A stretch of DNA of 64,000 nucleotides from Sinorhizobium numidicum (GCF_029892045.1 NZ_CP120367.1:1116001-1180000); one strand, 5' to 3'; positions 27,757-37,905 are shown, numbered from the stretch's first letter. Numbers and translations: made by a program. Notes: generated by a model from the sequence alone, not told the origin.

Positions 27757-28542
27757 TCAGGTTCGCCAGGAGGGATCGCGGCGTTCGAAGAAAGCAGACA
27801 CACCTTCCCTCGCCTCTTCCGTTTCCCAGCTATCGGCAAGCCGCTCGATCGTCGTGGCGATGATGGCATCGGTGATAGGCAGCCCGAGCGAACGTGCAAG
27901 CCGCTTGGCGCGCCCGGTTGCCCCAGGGGCGGCGGCGAGATAGGACGCCGCTTCGTTATCGATGGCCGCTTCCAGTCCTTCAGCGTCGACCACGGTTGTC
28001 ACCAAGCCGGCGGCGTGCGCCTCGTCAGCCCCGAAAATTCGCGCCGACATGAAGAGCGGGCGCGCTCTTGCCTCACCGATCCGGGCCACGACATAGGGGC
28101 TGATCGTGGCCGGGATCAGCCCGAGACGGGTTTCGGTGAGACCGAACTTTGCGCTCCTCGCAGCAACAACGGCATCGCAAACGCTGATCAGCCCGACGCC
28201 GCCGCCGAAGGCATTGCCATGTACCCGTGCGATCAGCGGCTTCGGCATTTCGTTCAACAGTTTAAACATCATTGCGAGCCGCGTCGCCTCTGCGATCCGC
28301 GTCTGCCGGTCGGCAGTAAACTGCTGTCGCATCCACTCGAGATCGCCGCCCGCACAGAAGCTTTTCCCTTGAGCGTCAAGAATGACAACACGCGCGGTCG
28401 CGTCAGCCGCGAGCCGGCCCGCGATATCCGACAACTCACTGATCATCATCGCGGAAAGCGCGTTGTGCTTTTCCGGGCGGGCAAGCGTCAGCCGGGCGAT
28501 GCCGCGGGCGTCGGTAGCACAGCGGATCGTTTCGTAGGTCAT
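27757..28542 (-). CDS. liuC: Enoyl-CoA hydratase, probable 3-methylglutaconyl-CoA hydratase
   Basis: A 261-residue crotonase: RPEKHNALSAMMISEL, GKSFCAGGDLEWMRQ (oxyanion hole), and HGNAFGGGVGLISVCDAVVA (second oxyanion and catalytic segment). As the last gene of the ivd-mccB-mccA-hmgL set it most likely hydrates 3-methylglutaconyl-CoA to HMG-CoA. Its start overlaps the hmgL stop by 4 bases. The liuC name rests on context. Confidence 0.85.
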   Translation of the reverse strand: MTYETIRCATDARGIARLTLARPEKHNALSAMMISELSDIAGRLAADATARVVILDAQGKSFCAGGDLEWMRQQFTADRQTRIAEATRLAMMFKLLNEMPKPLIARVHGNAFGGGVGLISVCDAVVAARSAKFGLTETRLGLIPATISPYVVARIGEARARPLFMSARIFGADEAHAAGLVTTVVDAEGLEAAIDNEAASYLAAAPGATGRAKRLARSLGLPITDAIIATTIERLADSWETEEAREGVSAFFERRDPSWRT

Positions 28543-29408
28543 GCCGCACTCCTCAACGATCGTGCGAAGGCAGCCGCACGATCGAGCTTTCCGGCGTCGA
28601 GCCCTGTCGCGAATCCACGCTCCCGCAGAAAGGCATTCACCGCAAGCGTGTCGACATTACCCGCGGCGCCGGGCGCATAAGGGCAGCCGCCGAGACCGCC
28701 GGCGGATGCATCGAACACCCTAAGCCCGCGCTCCAGCCCGACCGCGATATTTTCCAGCGCGAGGCCTGACGTGTCATGGAAATGACCTGCAAGATTCGCC
28801 GGCGAGATCTCGCCGAGCACGGTCGCCAGCATCGCGTCGACCGCTTCCGGCGTTCCGCGCCCGATCGTATCGCCGAGGCTGATCTCATAGCAGCCGAGAT
28901 CACGGAGCAAGCCTACGACGCGGCCGGCCGCCTTCGGCGCGATCGGTCCTTCATAGGGACATTCCACCACGCAGCTCACATAACCGCGCAGGGGAACGCC
29001 ACGCTCCCGGCTCGCTTCCGCGACCGGACGAAATCGTTCGATGCTTTCGGCGATCGAGCAGTTGATATTCTTCTGCGAGAAACTTTCCGACGCGGAGGCA
29101 AAGATCGCCACCTCGTCGGCGCCGGCTGCAAGCGCGGCCTCGAAGCCCCGCATGTTCGGCGCCAGGGCCGCGTAGCGCGTGCCCCGGCGTCTGGTTATGC
29201 CGGCCATTACCGCTGGCGCGTCGGCCATCTGCGGCACCCACCTCGGGCTGACGAAACTTGTCACCTCGATCCGCTCGTAGCCGCAGTCCGAGAGGAGATC
29301 GACCAGCCTGATCTTGTCGCCGGTGTCGACGAGCCGGGACTCGTTCTGAAGCCCGTCCCGCGGCGCCACCTCGACGATCGTGACATGCTCGTTTACCGGC
29401 GATGTCAT
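28539..29408 (-). CDS. hmgL: Hydroxymethylglutaryl-CoA lyase
   Basis: A 289-residue TIM-barrel lyase that splits HMG-CoA into acetoacetate and acetyl-CoA, the last step of leucine breakdown. Motifs: VEVAPRDGLQNES near residue 12 (metal-binding Asp), VTSFVSPRWVPQMAD, GHFHDTSGLALENIAVGLE (metal His-x-His), and GGLGGCPYAPGAAGNVDT, with the catalytic cysteine loop. It overlaps mccA and liuC by four bases on each side. Confidence 0.95.
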   Translation of the reverse strand: MTSPVNEHVTIVEVAPRDGLQNESRLVDTGDKIRLVDLLSDCGYERIEVTSFVSPRWVPQMADAPAVMAGITRRRGTRYAALAPNMRGFEAALAAGADEVAIFASASESFSQKNINCSIAESIERFRPVAEASRERGVPLRGYVSCVVECPYEGPIAPKAAGRVVGLLRDLGCYEISLGDTIGRGTPEAVDAMLATVLGEISPANLAGHFHDTSGLALENIAVGLERGLRVFDASAGGLGGCPYAPGAAGNVDTLAVNAFLRERGFATGLDAGKLDRAAAFARSLRSAA

Positions 29409-31393
29409 TGCGCAGCCTCCTCGTTGAGCGTGACGAGAACGGTGCCTTCGCTGACCTGTGCGCCCTCCGCCACATGGACGCTCGCGACGGTTCCTTCTCG
29501 CGTGGCCGAAAGCGTCAGCTCCATCTTCATAGCCTCCATGACGACGAGCGGTTGGCCCTTGGCGACGGCCTCACCGGCCCCGACGCGCACCATCTTCACC
29601 AGGCCCGGCATCGGCGCGACAAGTTCGTCATCGGCAATCTCTCCGCCGTGTCCGCCGGACAACGGGTCCGGAAGATGGAACAATAGGCTCCGCCCATCGA
29701 GAAAGAGCGTCAAGGTGTCGCCCTGCCGCAGGTACCGAAGTGTTCGCTTCTGTCCGCCAACCTCTAGCTGCGCTCCGTTCTCGAAGCGCTCCAGCACCAG
29801 GACCGGTAAAGTGCTTGCCCCGGCATGGACCGCAAACTGATCGCGGCCCCGCGACGCCATGGTCACCGCCGCACGCCCGCCCGCATGATCCAGTGCAACC
29901 GTGCGATGCGCATCGCCCCAGATCTGCCAATAGCCGAGCGCCGCCCAGGGATCTGCCGACGCAAGCGGCTGAAGCACGCCGGTCGAGACTACCGCGGCAA
30001 GCGCCAGGGCCTCGTCATCCGGGATCGTCGGCGCCGCCAGCCGCTCGATAGCCCGGTCGATCAGCCCCGTGTCCGGTCTGGCGGAGCGGAAATCATGGTC
30101 GTCCGTCAACCGGATGAGGAAATCGAGGTTGGTGACGGTTCCACCGATCCGGCATTCCTTCAGGGCGGTCTGCAATCGGGCAAGTGTCGCCGAGCGGGTG
30201 GGACCATGCACGATCAGCTTGGCGATCAGCGGATCATAGTAGGGCGTTATCATATCGCCCTGCTGGACACCGGAATCAATTCTCACGCTGCCGTCGGGAA
30301 AACTCAAGTGTGCCAGCCGGCCTGTTGCCGGCAGGAAGCCGCGGGCAGGATCCTCCGCATAGATTCGCGCCTCGAAAGACCAGCCGTTTATGCCGATGTC
30401 GGCCTGTTTTCTCGGCAGGGGCTCGCCTGCCGCTATGCGGAGTTGCCATTCAACAAGGTCGATCCCGGTGATCGCCTCTGTTACCGGATGCTCCACCTGC
30501 AGGCGCGTGTTCATTTCCATAAAATAGAACTGGTCCGGCCAGAGTCCGTTCGTCACGTCGGCGATAAACTCGACCGTTCCGGCGCCGACATAACCGATCG
30601 CATGCGCCGCCTTGACGGCGGCGTCGCCCATGGAGCGGCGCATCTCTGCCGTCATTCCGGGCGCCGGCGCCTCCTCGATCACCTTCTGGTGCCGCCGCTG
30701 CAACGAGCAGTCGCGCTCGTATAGGTGCACGACATTGCCGTGCCGGTCACCGAAAATCTGGACCTCGATGTGGCGCGGCCTGGTCAGGTATTTCTCGAGC
30801 AGGACGTGATCATCGCCGAAAGCGGCTTGCGCTTCCCGCCGTGCCGCCTCCAGTGCCGGGCCGAAATCCTCCTGCCGGTCGACACGCCGCATCCCCTTGC
30901 CACCGCCACCGGCGCGCGCCTTGATGAGCACCGGAAAGCCGATCTCGCCGGCCTGCGCGGCAAGGAAAGCGGCATCCTGCCCTTCGCCGTGATAGCCCGG
31001 CACGACGGGGACGCCGGAACGCTCCAGCAGCGCCTTCGCCGCGTCCTTGAGCCCCATGGCCCGGATCGCCTCGGGCGACGGCCCGACAAACACCATGCCC
31101 GCGGCATCGACCGCTTCGGCGAAATCGGCGTTCTCCGACAAAAAGCCGTATCCGGGATGGATCGCATCCGCGCCCACAGCCCTTGCCGCCTCGATGACCC
31201 GCTCGATCGAGAGATAGCTTTCGGCGGCTGCGGCCGGACCTATGCGTACGGCCTCGTCGGCAAGCGCCACATGAAGCGCATCGCCATCTACATCGGAATA
31301 GACGGCGACGGTCCGGACGCCGAGGCGCCGTGCGGTGCGGATGATGCGGCAGGCGATTTCACCGCGATTGGCGATCAGGAGCTTGGAAAACAT
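29405..31393 (-). CDS. mccA: Methylcrotonyl-CoA carboxylase, biotin-containing alpha subunit
   Basis: A 662-residue biotin carboxylase: MFSKLLIANRGEIACRIIRTARRLG, the ATP-grasp loop ARAGGGGKGMRRV near residue 162, and EMNTRLQVEHPVTE, then a carrier domain with VVMEAMKMELTL (biotinyl lysine near residue 623). It carboxylates biotin with bicarbonate and ATP, then hands the carboxyl to MccB. Acyl-CoA carboxylases for acetyl- and propionyl-CoA look alike; the ivd and hmgL neighbours fix the methylcrotonyl role. Confidence 0.94.
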   Translation of the reverse strand: MFSKLLIANRGEIACRIIRTARRLGVRTVAVYSDVDGDALHVALADEAVRIGPAAAAESYLSIERVIEAARAVGADAIHPGYGFLSENADFAEAVDAAGMVFVGPSPEAIRAMGLKDAAKALLERSGVPVVPGYHGEGQDAAFLAAQAGEIGFPVLIKARAGGGGKGMRRVDRQEDFGPALEAARREAQAAFGDDHVLLEKYLTRPRHIEVQIFGDRHGNVVHLYERDCSLQRRHQKVIEEAPAPGMTAEMRRSMGDAAVKAAHAIGYVGAGTVEFIADVTNGLWPDQFYFMEMNTRLQVEHPVTEAITGIDLVEWQLRIAAGEPLPRKQADIGINGWSFEARIYAEDPARGFLPATGRLAHLSFPDGSVRIDSGVQQGDMITPYYDPLIAKLIVHGPTRSATLARLQTALKECRIGGTVTNLDFLIRLTDDHDFRSARPDTGLIDRAIERLAAPTIPDDEALALAAVVSTGVLQPLASADPWAALGYWQIWGDAHRTVALDHAGGRAAVTMASRGRDQFAVHAGASTLPVLVLERFENGAQLEVGGQKRTLRYLRQGDTLTLFLDGRSLLFHLPDPLSGGHGGEIADDELVAPMPGLVKMVRVGAGEAVAKGQPLVVMEAMKMELTLSATREGTVASVHVAEGAQVSEGTVLVTLNEEAAQ

Positions 31394-31411
31394 GCACCTC
31401 TGTTCCGATTT

Positions 31412-31795
31412 TTACTGCGCTGCGACCACTTCGACTTCCAGGAGCCAGGCGGAATCGAAGATGCCGGCAATCACGACCGTCATCGCCGGCGCGAGCGAAC
31501 CGAGATAATCGTTGCGTATCTCGCGATTGGCGACGACGTGATGTCTGTCGGCAAGATAGGTCGTCACCTTGACGATGTCGGTTTTCGTCATGCCGGCTGC
31601 CTTGAGCTGTGCATCGACATTCAGCCAGACCTGGCGAGCCTGCGCCTCGAAACCGTCCGGCAGGAGATCATCCGAGTTCATCGGAATCTGGCCGCTGACG
31701 AAAAGCAGACGCTGAAAATTCTCAAGGCTGACCGCCTGCGAATAGCCGCCGCGCGGCTGCGGTGCGTTCATGGCGTTGATGTTGTCGCGCTTCAT
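31412..31795 (-). CDS. RidA-family protein within the mcc operon
   Basis: A 127-residue Rid-family protein (YSQAVSLENFQRLLFVSGQIPMNSD, KVTTYLADRHH). The C-terminal segment is APAMTVVIAGIFDSAWLLEVEVVAAQ and lacks the RidA catalytic arginine pattern (R-x-x-V), so it is probably a Rid subgroup without the usual deaminase activity. It lies between mccB and mccA, 15 and 18 bases from its neighbours. Its role in leucine catabolism is unknown. Confidence 0.8.
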   Translation of the reverse strand: MKRDNINAMNAPQPRGGYSQAVSLENFQRLLFVSGQIPMNSDDLLPDGFEAQARQVWLNVDAQLKAAGMTKTDIVKVTTYLADRHHVVANREIRNDYLGSLAPAMTVVIAGIFDSAWLLEVEVVAAQ

Positions 31796-31810
31796 CTCAA
31801 AGGCTTTCCG

Positions 31811-33418
31811 CTACATCCTGAACAATCCAAAACAAGTCTGCTCTATCGGTGCGTTCAAGGCAGCCGAGAGCGAAAGCGCCAGCACGTCCCGACTTTTCCG
31901 CGGGTCGATCACGCCATCGTCCCAGAGGCGCGCCGATGCATAAAGCGGATGACTTTGCCGTTCGAAGAGATCGAGCACCGGTTGGCGGAAACGAGCCTCC
32001 TCCTCCTCGCTCCATGGCGTGCCCGCCCGCTTCAACGCGTCGCCGCGCACCGTCGAAAGCACGCCCGCCGCCTGCTCGCCGCCCATCACCGAGATGCGGC
32101 TGTTCGGCCAGGTCCAAAGAAAGCGCGGCGAAAAGGCACGACCGCACATGCCGTAGTTGCCGGCACCGAACGATCCGCCGACGAGCATGGTAATCTTCGG
32201 TACCTTCACCGTGGCCACCGCAGTCACCAATTTGGCGCCGTGCTTGGCGATGCCCTCGGTCTCGTATTTTCGGCCCACCATGAAACCGGTGATGTTCTGC
32301 AGGAAGACAAGCGGGATCCTGCGCTGCGCACAGAGCTCGACGAAATGCGTGCCCTTCAATGCCGATTCCGAGAACAGCACGCCATTATTGGCGACGATGC
32401 CGACCGGCACCCCATGAACATGCGCAAAGCCACAGACCAGAGTCGTACCGAAGCGTGCCTTGAACTCGTCGAAACGGGAGCCGTCGACGATGCGCGCGAT
32501 CACTTCGCGAATTTCATAGGGCGTCCTGAGATCGGCGGGAACGATGCCGGTGATTTCCTCCGGATCGTAAAGCGGCGCCTCCGGAGTGCGAAGCTCCAGC
32601 GACCAGGGCTTCTCACGGTTCAGGGCCGAAACGGCGCGCCGGGCCAGCGCCAACGCATGCGCATCGTCGCGCGCCAGGTGATCGGCAACGCCGGAGAGCC
32701 GCGTGTGTACATCGGCGCCGCCGAGATCTTCGGCGGACACAACTTCGCCGGTCGCCGCACGCACCAGCGGAGGCCCTGCCAGAAAGATCGTGCCTTGCCG
32801 CTCGACGATGATCGCCTCGTCCGACATGGCCGGCACATAGGCGCCGCCTGCCGTGCACGACCCCATCACGACCGCGATCTGGGGAATGCCCGCCGCGGAC
32901 ATGTTTGCCTGATTGTAGAAGATGCGCCCGAAATGCTCGCGATCAGGAAAAACGTCGTCCTGGTTCGGCAGGTTAGCGCCGCCGGAATCGACGAGATAGA
33001 CACAGGGAAGCCGGTTCTCGGCGGCGATCTCCTGAGCTCTCAGATGTTTCTTGACCGTTATCGGATAGTAAGTGCCGCCTTTGACGGTCGGGTCGTTGCA
33101 GACGATCATGCATTCGCGATCGGAAATCCGGCCGACGCCGGCGATCAATCCGGCGCCCGGCGCATCGCCGTTATACATGCCATGCGCGGCCGTGGCGCCG
33201 ATCTCCAGAAAGGGCGTGCCCGGATCGATCAGCAAAGCGACCCGGTCTCGCGGCAGAAGCTTGCCCCGGCTCGCATGGCGCTCTCGCGCAGTCTCTCCAC
33301 CGCCGTTGGCGGCGAGGCGCACCGCCTCCTCGATTGTCGAGATGGCATTCGCCATGGCAGCGCGGTTCGCCTTGAACACATCCGAGGACGGCGAGATGTG
33401 CGATCGCAATATCGTCAT
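31811..33418 (-). CDS. mccB: Methylcrotonyl-CoA carboxylase, carboxyltransferase beta subunit
   Basis: A 535-residue carboxyltransferase of two crotonase-fold halves: [50 protein letters not shown] and [30 protein letters not shown], then [20 protein letters not shown] and [18 protein letters not shown]. The last block is the MccB acyl-CoA pocket. It moves the carboxyl from biotin to 3-methylcrotonyl-CoA. Confidence 0.95.
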   Translation of the reverse strand: MTILRSHISPSSDVFKANRAAMANAISTIEEAVRLAANGGGETARERHASRGKLLPRDRVALLIDPGTPFLEIGATAAHGMYNGDAPGAGLIAGVGRISDRECMIVCNDPTVKGGTYYPITVKKHLRAQEIAAENRLPCVYLVDSGGANLPNQDDVFPDREHFGRIFYNQANMSAAGIPQIAVVMGSCTAGGAYVPAMSDEAIIVERQGTIFLAGPPLVRAATGEVVSAEDLGGADVHTRLSGVADHLARDDAHALALARRAVSALNREKPWSLELRTPEAPLYDPEEITGIVPADLRTPYEIREVIARIVDGSRFDEFKARFGTTLVCGFAHVHGVPVGIVANNGVLFSESALKGTHFVELCAQRRIPLVFLQNITGFMVGRKYETEGIAKHGAKLVTAVATVKVPKITMLVGGSFGAGNYGMCGRAFSPRFLWTWPNSRISVMGGEQAAGVLSTVRGDALKRAGTPWSEEEEARFRQPVLDLFERQSHPLYASARLWDDGVIDPRKSRDVLALSLSAALNAPIEQTCFGLFRM

Positions 33419-33487
33419 GAAGCCCCCAACCTTGCCCGCCTTGCGCGAACGGCTCGCCCGCGCCCTACACAGCTCCGCGCGCTGATC

Positions 33488-33560
33488 TTAGACACGCAGC
33501 AGTCGCCGTAGTCCTTTGAATTTCTGCATGAACCGGTTTCGGTTTAGACATTTTATGCAG
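33488..33560. repeat. Degenerate RIME-like repeat
   Basis: The sequence between ivd and mccB resembles the element at 11582-11686: GCAGTCGCCGTAGTCCTTTGAAT, then CTGCAT ... ATGCAG (33524-33560). The palindrome arms are partly eroded, and the left half is incomplete. It looks like a decayed copy of the same repeat family. Confidence 0.55.
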
Positions 33561-33563
33561 TCG

Positions 33564-34727
33564 CTATTTCGTCTCGGCGAACAGCTCACGGCCGATCAGC
33601 ATGCGGCGGATCTCGCTCGTGCCGGCGCCGATTTCGTAGAGCTTGGCATCGCGCAGGAGTCGGCCGGCCGGATAGTCATTGGTATAGCCGTTGCCGCCCA
33701 GCGCCTGGATCGCCTCCAGCGCCATCGCAGTCGCTTTTTCCGCCGCATAAAGAATGCAGCCGGCGGCATCCTTGCGCGCCGTCTCACCGCGATCGCAGGC
33801 GGCCGCCACCGCATAGACGTAGGCGCGCGCTGCATTCATGCTCACATACATGTCGGCAAGCTTTCCCTGCATCAATTGGAACTCGCCGATCGGCTGGCCG
33901 AACTGCTTGCGCTCATGGAGATAGGGGACGACGACATCGAGGCAAGCCGCCATGATGCCGAGCGGCCCGGCGGAAAGCACGACCCGCTCGTAGTCGAGAC
34001 CGGACATCAACACGTTGACGCCTTCGCCAACGCTGCCGAGCACGTTCTCTTCCGGCACCTCGCAGTCCCTGAATATGAGTTCGCAGGTGTTCGAGCCGCG
34101 CATACCGAGCTTGTCGAGCTTCTGACCAGTCGAGAAGCCTGCAAAGCTTTTCTCGACAAGGAGGGCGGTAATGCCGCGCGGGCCGGCTCCGGGGTCGGTC
34201 TTCGCGTAGACCACAAGCACATCCGCGTCGGGACCATTGGTGATCCACATCTTGTTGCCGTTCAGAACGTAGCGGTCACCGCGCTTCTCCGCTCTGAGCT
34301 TCATGGAAACGACATCCGAGCCAGCGCCTGTTTCAGACATGGCCAGTGCGCCGACATGCTCGCCGGAAATCAATTTTGGCAGATATTTGGTCTTTTGTGC
34401 TGCGTTGCCGTTTCGGTTGATCTGGTTGACGCAGAGATTGGAATGGGCGCCATAGCTCAAGCCCACCGACGCAGAGGCGCGGCTGATCTCCTCCATCGCC
34501 ACGCAATGAGCGAGATAGCTAAGGCCGGCGCCGCCGTATTCCTCATCTGCCGTAATCCCGAGCAGGCCGAGCGCTCCCATTTCCCGCCAAAGCTGCGTCG
34601 GAAAAGCGTTGTTGCGGTCAGCCTCGTCTGCCAGAGGCGCAATTCGCTCCGACGCAAAGCGGCGTACGCTGTCACGCAATGCATCGATTTCCTCGCCAAG
34701 CGCGAAGTTCAGTCCACTTTCAAACAT
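33564..34727 (-). CDS. ivd: Isovaleryl-CoA dehydrogenase
   Basis: A 387-residue acyl-CoA dehydrogenase: [62 protein letters not shown], and the C-terminal [44 protein letters not shown]. The [19 protein letters not shown] segment contains the Glu-region of isovaleryl-type enzymes in an unusual place. It oxidises isovaleryl-CoA to 3-methylcrotonyl-CoA, feeding MccAB. ATG 34727 has GGAGGAG upstream. A longer frame exists but the extra residues are not family sequence. Confidence 0.94.
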   Translation of the reverse strand: MFESGLNFALGEEIDALRDSVRRFASERIAPLADEADRNNAFPTQLWREMGALGLLGITADEEYGGAGLSYLAHCVAMEEISRASASVGLSYGAHSNLCVNQINRNGNAAQKTKYLPKLISGEHVGALAMSETGAGSDVVSMKLRAEKRGDRYVLNGNKMWITNGPDADVLVVYAKTDPGAGPRGITALLVEKSFAGFSTGQKLDKLGMRGSNTCELIFRDCEVPEENVLGSVGEGVNVLMSGLDYERVVLSAGPLGIMAACLDVVVPYLHERKQFGQPIGEFQLMQGKLADMYVSMNAARAYVYAVAAACDRGETARKDAAGCILYAAEKATAMALEAIQALGGNGYTNDYPAGRLLRDAKLYEIGAGTSEIRRMLIGRELFAETK

Positions 34728-34994
34728 AGTACCATTCTCCTCCCGACGCCTCTGTCCCGTGATCTCCTCATCATCGGGCAGCAACGCGCGACCTGCGGCC
34801 ATGTTACCGCCGCAGCGCCTTAGTCGCGAACGATAACATCGCTGCCGGCTAATTTCCTTCCAAAGAGCCGATCGGCCAAGCACGATCTGCAAAGGCGGAC
34901 GCTCGCATGCGGCAGAACAATGCTTCGGTCACGGCAGCAGGCGCAGGCCCATCCATCAGCGACTCGTCGCCGCGAAGAACGTTTCGATTCTTCT

Positions 34995-35537
34995 CTATAG
35001 CCGTCCGAGCCCGGTCAGAGCCTCGCGAACGGTATCTTCCAGCGGCTGGCCGACGTCTACCGCGACGGTGTTTTCCTCGCCTGTCGGATCTTCCAGTGTC
35101 GCAAGCTGCGTTTTGAGGAGAGAGGTCGGCATGAAATGGCCGGTGCGGTGCCGCATGCGTTCCGAAAGTAGAGCCTCGCTGCCATGAAGATAGACGATGG
35201 CAAGCCCGTTCGGAGCGCTTTCGCGAAGCTTCTGTCGATAGCTGCGCTTCAAAGCCGAGCAGGTAACAACGACCGGTCCGTCGCTCGACGACAGCCGCTC
35301 TCCGATTGCCGTCAGCCAAGGCCAACGATCGTCGTCGGTGAGCGGAATGCCCTCCGACATTTTCCTGATGTTTTCCGGCGGATGCAGCGCGTCGCCCTCG
35401 ATGAAGGGGTAGCCATAGGCCCGTGCAATCCCCTCCCCGACCGACGATTTGCCGCTGCCGGAGACCCCCATGACGACGATCGATCCCGGAAACCGGCGTA
35501 GCGGATCGGATACTTCGGGCGTGCTCTTAATGATCAT
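34995..35537 (-). CDS. gntK: Gluconokinase-type small-molecule kinase
   Basis: A 180-residue P-loop kinase: VVMGVSGSGKSSVGEGIARAYG near residue 16, FIEGDALHPPENIRKMSEGIPLTDDDRWPWL (substrate loop, GDxLHP), and VVTCSALKRSYRQKLR. These are the classic GntK motifs (D-gluconate + ATP to 6-phosphogluconate). It is the last gene of the sugar operon, 118 bases after the class II aldolase. ATG 35537 is used, since the upstream frame extension is not family sequence. A related acid or sugar as substrate is possible. Confidence 0.88.
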   Translation of the reverse strand: MIIKSTPEVSDPLRRFPGSIVVMGVSGSGKSSVGEGIARAYGYPFIEGDALHPPENIRKMSEGIPLTDDDRWPWLTAIGERLSSSDGPVVVTCSALKRSYRQKLRESAPNGLAIVYLHGSEALLSERMRHRTGHFMPTSLLKTQLATLEDPTGEENTVAVDVGQPLEDTVREALTGLGRL

Positions 35538-35655
35538 CGGCGCAGGCCTCGTTCGCTGAGGAAAAGACAAGAATGGAGCGTCTGGTGATAGCGTCCCGGC
35601 TGCCGGCGAGCAAGCGGCGTCGCACGCTACCTGAACCGTCGGCCCGGTGGAAACC

Positions 35656-36360
35656 TCATGCAGCGCCCCGCGGCCGGGCAATATCGTTGACCCCCTCGCC
35701 ATCGGGCGCCTGACCGTAGCTCATCCGCCGCATCTGCGCGATGACGCGCTCCATCTCCTCGTCCGTCAGGACCGGCGGCTCCCCCAACGTCAGGGCCTGA
35801 ACGTAGATGCGCGACAGCGTCTCGACCTCGATCGCAAGCCAGAGCGCCGATTCGAGCGTCTTGCCAAGCGATATTTGGCCGTGCTGACCAAGCAGGCAGG
35901 CGGTGCGGTCCTTGAGCGCGACGAGCGCATTGTCGGAAAGCGCCTGTGTGCCGAAGGTGGCATATTCGGCGCAGCGGATGGTCGTGCCGCCGGCAATGCC
36001 GGTCATGTAGTGGAAGCTCGGGATCGTCTTATGATGGCAGGCGAGCGTCGTTGCGTAAATCGAGTGGCAATGCAGCACGACGTTTATGTCTGTGCGCTCG
36101 CGCAATATGTCGCGATGGAAGCGCCATTCGGATGACGGCCGGCGACCGACATAGGTGCCGTCGAAGTCCATCTCGACCAGATCCTCCGGCTGCATCGTCT
36201 CGTACGCCATCGAGGAGGGAGTTATGAGAAACCCATCGCTGGTCCGTACGGACAGATTGCCGGCAGTACCCTGATTGATGCCGCTCGAATTCATCCGGCG
36301 GCAGATGTCCACCATTTCGCGCCTGAGCGCCAGCTTGTCGGTTGTTGCGGTCTCAGCCAT
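35656..36360 (-). CDS. Class II aldolase (fuculose/ribulose-phosphate type)
   Basis: A 234-residue zinc aldolase/epimerase-family protein: REMVDICRRMNSSGINQGTAGNLSVR (phosphate loop), LITPSSMAYETMQPEDLVEMDFDG, WRFHRDILRERTDINVVLHCHSIYATTLACHH (the HxH and Glu zinc site), and LLGQHGQISLGKTLESALWLAIEVETLS (third His). It would split a ketose 1-phosphate into dihydroxyacetone phosphate and an aldehyde, after the FGGY kinase upstream. ATG 36360 has AAAGGA ahead and overlaps the kinase end by 8 bases. Confidence 0.88.
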   Translation of the reverse strand: MAETATTDKLALRREMVDICRRMNSSGINQGTAGNLSVRTSDGFLITPSSMAYETMQPEDLVEMDFDGTYVGRRPSSEWRFHRDILRERTDINVVLHCHSIYATTLACHHKTIPSFHYMTGIAGGTTIRCAEYATFGTQALSDNALVALKDRTACLLGQHGQISLGKTLESALWLAIEVETLSRIYVQALTLGEPPVLTDEEMERVIAQMRRMSYGQAPDGEGVNDIARPRGAA

Positions 36361-37837
36361 GGAAGCTTCCTTTCGTGTTCTCGATATCGTCTCGGAGCCG
36401 CGGCGCAGCGCGGGCAAGTGACCACCAAGCGGCTGCATAGCGGGCAAGTTCGGTCTCGAGTGCGGCAAGCTCGATCGGCTCACTGAGGATGAGTGGCGCC
36501 GGCTGCCGGCGCGCTTCTTGCCTCGCAAGCAACGCCGCACCGGAAGCAACGCCATGCGTGTCGAGATTGAAGCGCACCCGGCGGCCAGGAAGGAGGGCTG
36601 CCACGACTGCCGCATAGAGAGGGTCTCGCAAGAAGCTTCCGTCGAGCACGACAAGGCGGTCATCGCCGAGCGCTTCCAGACACTCGACCGTCAGCAAGGC
36701 ACAATAAAGAAGGGCGAGCGCCTTGCGTTCCATTGCCGTGTGGACGGGGGGTCCGAGGATGCGTCCTGCCCCTGCGCTTCCGGGAAAAAGGCCGTCATCG
36801 TCGCCGAACGATGGAAGTGCCATCGTTTGCTGCGCGATCAGGCGTTTCAATATCTCGACCGGCACGTCGTCCGCGGGCGGATCGATGCCGGCGATATGGG
36901 AAAATTCGCGTCCGCCCATCGTCAGAATGCCGCCGAGCGGATTGCCGAAAACGTCGCTGTTCAACGTCATGCCACGATGCTCGTCCAGGCGAGTGATCGG
37001 CGTGGATCCGGAAAAGCCGACAATCCAGGTCCCCGTCGAGATTACTGTGAAATCCTGCAGGCCCGCCGCATGGTAACGATAGTGATTGAGGCTGCTGTCA
37101 TGGCCTCCGGTCAACACCCGCAATCCTTCCGGCAGCGAGAACCGGCGGACGAGTTCAGGGCGCATGGCCCCAAGCGGCTGCCAAGCCTTGGCAAAAGGCG
37201 GCATAAGCCGCTCCCATCCGAGGTGCGCTACAATTGGCGCCCAGCGACGTTCCGCAACGTTCCAAAGATGCGACTGGGCACCGAGAAAGCTCGTTTCCGA
37301 CGCGGCGACACCGCAAAGGCGCCAGGCCCAATATTGCGGCAGGCCGAGATACCAACGTGCTTGCGAGAAAGCGCGCGGCTCCCGCTGCTGCATCCAGTAG
37401 AGCTGGCGGGCCTGGTGGGTAGCCGCGTGCATCGTGGCGCTGCCGCGATCGAGAAAAGAACCGGCAAGCGGTACATAACCGTCGCGGACAGCGGCGGGCA
37501 GCGGCTGCTCGTAGTCGATCATCGGGAGCACGGTACCGTCACCCGCATCAGGGTCGGCGCCCGTGAGAACGCCGCCGGAGCCGTGCCCGGCCGTCACGAA
37601 AGCGCCCAATGGATGACGGCGTGCGAGACCGGCTAACATCTCGAGAACCCACTCGCTCAAAGATTTGAGATTGTGGTGTCGCCAGGGTGGGCCCGGCAAA
37701 ACCGGGTTCGGAACGCTCAGCGTCTCGACGACCGTGCCGCCTGCTTCGACTGCGCTGAGCTTAACGTTGGTCTTGCCGACGTCGAGCACGGCAACCGTCG
37801 CCGGTGCATTTCCATGATCGTTCGTCGCCGCATCCAA
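36353..37837 (-). CDS. FGGY-family carbohydrate kinase
   Basis: A 494-residue sugar kinase of actin-like fold: VAVLDVGKTNVKLSAVE at the N-terminus (phosphate 1), VTAGHGSGGVL, STGTWIVGFSGSTP (phosphate 2), and RLVVLDGSFLRDPLYAAVVAALLPGRRV near the C-terminus. Probably phosphorylates a ketose (rhamnulose/fuculose/ribulose-like) for the class II aldolase. No good ATG exists at this end; TTG 37837 follows AAGGTGA at proper distance and is the likely start. Low translation from TTG may be intentional. Confidence 0.87.
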   Translation of the reverse strand: MDAATNDHGNAPATVAVLDVGKTNVKLSAVEAGGTVVETLSVPNPVLPGPPWRHHNLKSLSEWVLEMLAGLARRHPLGAFVTAGHGSGGVLTGADPDAGDGTVLPMIDYEQPLPAAVRDGYVPLAGSFLDRGSATMHAATHQARQLYWMQQREPRAFSQARWYLGLPQYWAWRLCGVAASETSFLGAQSHLWNVAERRWAPIVAHLGWERLMPPFAKAWQPLGAMRPELVRRFSLPEGLRVLTGGHDSSLNHYRYHAAGLQDFTVISTGTWIVGFSGSTPITRLDEHRGMTLNSDVFGNPLGGILTMGGREFSHIAGIDPPADDVPVEILKRLIAQQTMALPSFGDDDGLFPGSAGAGRILGPPVHTAMERKALALLYCALLTVECLEALGDDRLVVLDGSFLRDPLYAAVVAALLPGRRVRFNLDTHGVASGAALLARQEARRQPAPLILSEPIELAALETELARYAAAWWSLARAAPRLRDDIENTKGSFHG

Positions 37838-37905
37838 TTTGCGTCACCTTGTTGAGCCATGCGACGGTCCAGCTTGCCGAACCGCCGCATGAGGGCGAGG
37901 TCTTG

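Noticed and set aside
30725..33511. Forward 928-codon open frame opposite mccA and mccB
   Set aside because: Antisense to two well-recognised genes; long antisense frames are expected in GC-rich DNA with strong third-position bias.
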